Assembly (NCBI RefSeq): GCF_001922585.1
Contig: NZ_MRBS01000005.1
Span: 172,116 to 236,115 of the forward strand
DNA length: 64,000 nucleotides
DNA from: Pantoea sp. 1.19
GTDB lineage: Bacteria; Pseudomonadota; Gammaproteobacteria; Enterobacterales; Enterobacteriaceae
Direction: 5' to 3'
A program made the position numbers and the translations under genes. Shown one piece after another: positions 61,331-64,000 of the stretch (position 1 is its first letter; each line of letters starts with the position of its first letter). The notes beneath the pieces were generated by a model, which was given only the letters and a program-made list of their open reading frames with translations, did no database searches and was not told the origin of the DNA.

Positions 61331-61762
61331 ATGCAGGCACGCGTGAAGTGGGTAGAGGGGATGACCTTCCTGGGAGAGTCCGCGTCGGGCCACCAGATGG
61401 TGATGGACGGTAATTCCGGTGAGAAGGCGCCGAGCCCGATGGAAATGGTGCTGATAGCGGCGGGCGGATGCAGCGCGATTGATGTGGTGTCGATCCTGCA
61501 AAAAGGGCGTCACGATGTGACCGACTGCGAGGTAAAACTTACCTCCACGCGCCGCGACGACGCGCCGCGCATTTTTACCGCCATTAACCTGCATTTCATT
61601 GTTAGCGGCCGCGCGCTTAAGGAAAGCGCGGTCGCGCGTGCGGTAGCCCTGTCGGCCGACAAGTACTGTTCGGTGGCAATCATGCTGGGTGCCGGAGGCG
61701 CCGGCGTGACCGTAACCCACAGTTTTGCCGTCATGGCGGCGGGAGCGGACGCGATCAGCTGA
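61331..61762 (+). CDS. yhfA: OsmC-family protein YhfA
   Basis: A 143-residue OsmC/Ohr-fold protein starting MQARVKWVEGMTFLGESASG, like E. coli YhfA (134). The conserved cysteines of the family are in GGCSAIDVVS and KYCSVAIM, which in relatives reduce organic peroxides; activity here is not established. The C-terminus is longer by a Gly/Ala-rich stretch and runs 8 bp into the end of prkB. GGAGAG precedes the ATG. Confidence 0.92.
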   Translation: MQARVKWVEGMTFLGESASGHQMVMDGNSGEKAPSPMEMVLIAAGGCSAIDVVSILQKGRHDVTDCEVKLTSTRRDDAPRIFTAINLHFIVSGRALKESAVARAVALSADKYCSVAIMLGAGGAGVTVTHSFAVMAAGADAIS

Positions 61763-62624
61763 TGGTTTTTCCCTCAATCAGGCGCCGCACCAGCGGCGCC
61801 ATGATAAGCTCCATCGCCAGGCCCATTTTGCCGCCAGGCACCACCAGCGTATTGATATTGGAGATAAACGATCCCTGAATCATCGCCAGCAAATAGGGAA
61901 AGTCGATATCGTCGAGACCGCGAAAGTGGATGACCACAAAGCTTTCATCCAGCGACGGGATCCCGCGGGCGGCAAAAGGATTAGAGGTATCCACCGTTGG
62001 CACGCGCTGAAAATTAATGTGGGTCCGGGAGAACTGCGGCGTAATGAAATTAATGTAATCCTCCATTGAGCGCACCACAGAATCCATGACCGCTTCGCGG
62101 GAATGACCGCGCTCGCTGGTATCTCTGACCAGTTTCTGAATCCACTCAAGATTGACAATCGGTACGACGCCCACCAGCAGATCCACTTTATCCGCCACCT
62201 TATTCTGTTGGGTGACGACGCCGCCGTGCAGCCCTTCGTAAAACAGCACATCGGTTGGTTCCGGCAGCGGCTGCCACGGGGTGAAGGTGCCGGGCACTTG
62301 ATTCCACGGAACCGCCTCATCGTAGGTGTGCAGGTATTTGCGCGACTGCCCTCTGCCGCTGCGGCCATATTCGGCAAAGGTCTCTTCCAGCAGGGAAAAG
62401 TCATTGGCTTCCGGGCCAAAGTAGCTGATATGGCGGCCGGCATCGCGGGCCTTACGGATCGCCATATCCATTTCCGGACGGGTGTAGCGGTGGAAGCTGT
62501 CGCCCTCAATTTCCGCCGCCCGCAGGTCCAGCTGCTGAAAAATTTTGCGAAAAGCCAGGCTGGTGGTGGTGGTACCGGCACCGCTGGAACCGGTGACGGC
62601 AATGACCGGATGTTTGGCAGACAT
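61755..62624 (-). CDS. prkB: Phosphoribulokinase-family protein PrkB
   Basis: A 289-residue P-loop kinase of the phosphoribulokinase family. The nucleotide loop is GSSGAGTTTTS at 12-22, followed by EGDSFHRYTRPEMD and FYEGLHGG. It is highly similar to E. coli PrkB. No RuBisCO or Calvin-cycle partner is present, so the true substrate is unknown. Convergent overlap with yhfA by 8 bp. Confidence 0.94.
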   Translation of the reverse strand: MSAKHPVIAVTGSSGAGTTTTSLAFRKIFQQLDLRAAEIEGDSFHRYTRPEMDMAIRKARDAGRHISYFGPEANDFSLLEETFAEYGRSGRGQSRKYLHTYDEAVPWNQVPGTFTPWQPLPEPTDVLFYEGLHGGVVTQQNKVADKVDLLVGVVPIVNLEWIQKLVRDTSERGHSREAVMDSVVRSMEDYINFITPQFSRTHINFQRVPTVDTSNPFAARGIPSLDESFVVIHFRGLDDIDFPYLLAMIQGSFISNINTLVVPGGKMGLAMELIMAPLVRRLIEGKTIS

Positions 62625-62688
62625 AGCGAACTCCCTGAATGGTTGGCAGGTTCATTGTTAACACGCCTGCCCGACGGGGGCAAATGGG

Positions 62689-62907
62689 CTAACCGCGAAA
62701 CGCGCCGCGCGGCATGATGTTGACCGTTTCGTGTAATTCTGACCATACCAGCACCGCCTCGCCGCTCTGCAGCTGGCGACGAACGTCGTCGACTTTTTGC
62801 GTTAGCGAGCGCTCTTCCGCCCCGTAATCGGTGCCTTCGCGCAGGACAAACGCCTCAATAACATTTTCCAGCGTTGCCGGATCAATCTGTTGCCAGGGGA
62901 TAATCAT
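62689..62907 (-). CDS. yheU: UPF0270 family protein YheU
   Basis: A 72-residue cytoplasmic protein ([20 protein letters not shown]...) that matches YheU, a conserved small protein of unknown function between yheT and prkB. Its start directly follows the yheT stop, so the two are likely translated together. Confidence 0.92.
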   Translation of the reverse strand: MIIPWQQIDPATLENVIEAFVLREGTDYGAEERSLTQKVDDVRRQLQSGEAVLVWSELHETVNIMPRGAFRG

Positions 62908-63921
62908 TCAGGACTCCAGCCAGGGCGCGAGCCACTGCGGCACGCGCTGTTCCAGCCACATTTGCGGCTGGCGTAAGGTACCGCCAACAAAGCCCACGTG
63001 ACCGCCGTGTTCACACAGCTGACACGTGACCTGCGGTGGCAGGGTGCGGGGATCGGGGATCACTGCGTCGGTCATAAAGGGATCGTCTTGCGCATGAATG
63101 ATCAACAGCGGCTTGCGCACCGCGTGCAAGCGTGGCAGACCGCTGGCGCGTTGATAATAGTCGCTGGCGTCGGCAAAGCCGTGGGCGCGGGCGGTAATGG
63201 CATCGTCAAACTGGCGCAGGCGGCGTACGTTACGCAGCTGATGCAGATCCACCGGCAGCGTGCCGGGCCAGGCCAGCAGCTTGCGGCGCGCATTCTGCTT
63301 CAATAACCCCAGCAGATAGCGTTGGTAGATCCGCGAGAATCCTTGCTCAAGACGGCGGCTACAGGGCTCCAGCAGCAGCGGGGCCGAGATCACCACTGCT
63401 GCCTCCAGCGGGCAGGCGTCGCCCATCTCGGCCAGCAGGCAAGTGAGCATATTACCACCGAGGGACACCCCAACCGCGGCGGTGGGTACCCGTCCCCAGC
63501 GGCGCGGCAGCCAGTCGAGAAAGTAGCGTGCATCGCCAGTTTCTCCAGAGTGATAAATGCGCGCGTTACGATTAGGCTCACCGCTGCAGCCGCGAAAATG
63601 CATCACCACCCCCAGCCAGCCTCGCTGCTGAAAGGCAGAGAGCAGGCCGTGAGCGTACGGGCTGTGCAGGCTGCCTTCCAGACCATGGAACAGGACAACG
63701 CGCGGCTTATGCGCCGCCTGCGCCGGATCCTCACTCCATGCCAGATCGACAAAATCGCCGTCCGGCAGCTCCAGACGCTGCCAGTGCGGATGAAAAGTGA
63801 CGCGACGGCGCAGCAGGCGCGGAAGTAGCGTTTGCAGATGAGGATTACTGAATCCTCGCAGCGGCACAAATGCGGTGTCGTCGCGCGGCGTAATTATGCG
63901 TTGGGGGCTTGTACGATTCAT
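62908..63921 (-). CDS. yheT: Alpha/beta hydrolase YheT
   Basis: A 337-residue predicted hydrolase of the AB-hydrolase 4 (EMB8/YheT) family. The nucleophile elbow is AVGVSLGGNM, with LFHGLEGSLHSPYAHGL near the oxyanion site and HAQDDPFM plus EHGGHVGF for Asp and His. The substrate is not known. Close in length to E. coli YheT (340). Confidence 0.93.
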   Translation of the reverse strand: MNRTSPQRIITPRDDTAFVPLRGFSNPHLQTLLPRLLRRRVTFHPHWQRLELPDGDFVDLAWSEDPAQAAHKPRVVLFHGLEGSLHSPYAHGLLSAFQQRGWLGVVMHFRGCSGEPNRNARIYHSGETGDARYFLDWLPRRWGRVPTAAVGVSLGGNMLTCLLAEMGDACPLEAAVVISAPLLLEPCSRRLEQGFSRIYQRYLLGLLKQNARRKLLAWPGTLPVDLHQLRNVRRLRQFDDAITARAHGFADASDYYQRASGLPRLHAVRKPLLIIHAQDDPFMTDAVIPDPRTLPPQVTCQLCEHGGHVGFVGGTLRQPQMWLEQRVPQWLAPWLES

Positions 63922-63978
63922 ATCACACTGTTAATTTTTTCCGGTTCGCTACCTTTCTGGCGTGGAGATGCCGTATTC

Positions 63979-64000
63979 ATGGAGCTGAGTCTGTTTTTGT
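63979..64000 (+). CDS. Possible start of a next gene (cut by window edge)
   Basis: An ATG at 63979 preceded by GGAG opens a frame (MELSLFL) that leaves the window. It is divergent from yheT. It does not resemble the start of yheS, the E. coli neighbour, and too little is visible to identify it. Confidence 0.25.

Noticed and set aside
61880-62746. A 288-codon alternative minus-strand frame
   Set aside because: Same-strand shifted frame of prkB; the prkB frame has the P-loop and family motifs.

Overview
The window looks like a chromosomal segment of a GC-rich Enterobacterales bacterium. Gene order follows the Escherichia coli 75-78 min region (liv - ggt - asd - glg - nfuA/gntX/bioH - yhgF/greB - ompR/envZ - pckA - hslO/hslR - igaA - nudE - mrcA - hof - aroKB - damX/dam/rpe/gph/trpS - tsgA - ppiA - fic - pabA - argD - crp - yheT), and most proteins match their E. 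coli relatives closely in length and motifs. The pattern of losses and insertions (no ugpBAE, gntRKU, feoABC, yrfG, nirBDC or cysG between the expected neighbours; kch beside envZ; codA beside trpS) suggests a plant- or environment-associated relative such as Erwiniaceae. The family assignment is an inference from gene order only.

Layout. 1-4558: branched-chain amino acid ABC transporter (livK 3' end, livHMGF). 4559-6945: an AT-richer accessory patch with a minor pilin gene and a possible two-domain tip adhesin, standing where ugpBAEC would be; a decayed 3' scrap of ugpC remains before intact ugpQ. 6946-10708: ugpQ, yhhA, ggt, a decayed yhhY-like acetyltransferase, then the iron-responsive small RNA RyhB with a Fur box. 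10709-13339: yhhW, yhgN, asd. 13641-23106: the complete glycogen operon glgBXCAP. 23161-28709: nfuA, gntX, bioH, a small DUF1471 protein, yhgF, greB. 29420-34423: ompR-envZ, a Kch-type potassium channel, pckA. 34771-39423: hslO, hslR, a 117-bp hexanucleotide tandem repeat where yrfG would be, igaA, nudE. 39501-45571: mrcA and the divergent DNA-uptake-type operon hofMNOPQ. 45935-51998: aroK, aroB, damX, dam, rpe, gph, trpS. 52135-58242: codA, tsgA, ppiA, yhfG-fic, pabA, argD. 58246-64000: yhfK, crp, yhfA, prkB, yheU, yheT and the first bases of a possible next gene.

Functional themes: nutrient uptake (liv, ugpQ, ggt), storage carbon (glg), envelope building and stress surveillance (mrcA, igaA, ompR/envZ, damX), redox or heat-damage repair (hslO, hslR, nfuA), global control (crp, ompR, RyhB) and housekeeping biosynthesis (asd, aroKB, trpS, pabA, argD, bioH). 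The least ordinary parts are the pilin patch in the ugp locus, the (TTTGGC)n tract ahead of hslR with an open Leu-Ala frame coupled to the hslR start, and a Fic/YhfG pair with a catalytically intact Fic but an altered antitoxin motif.
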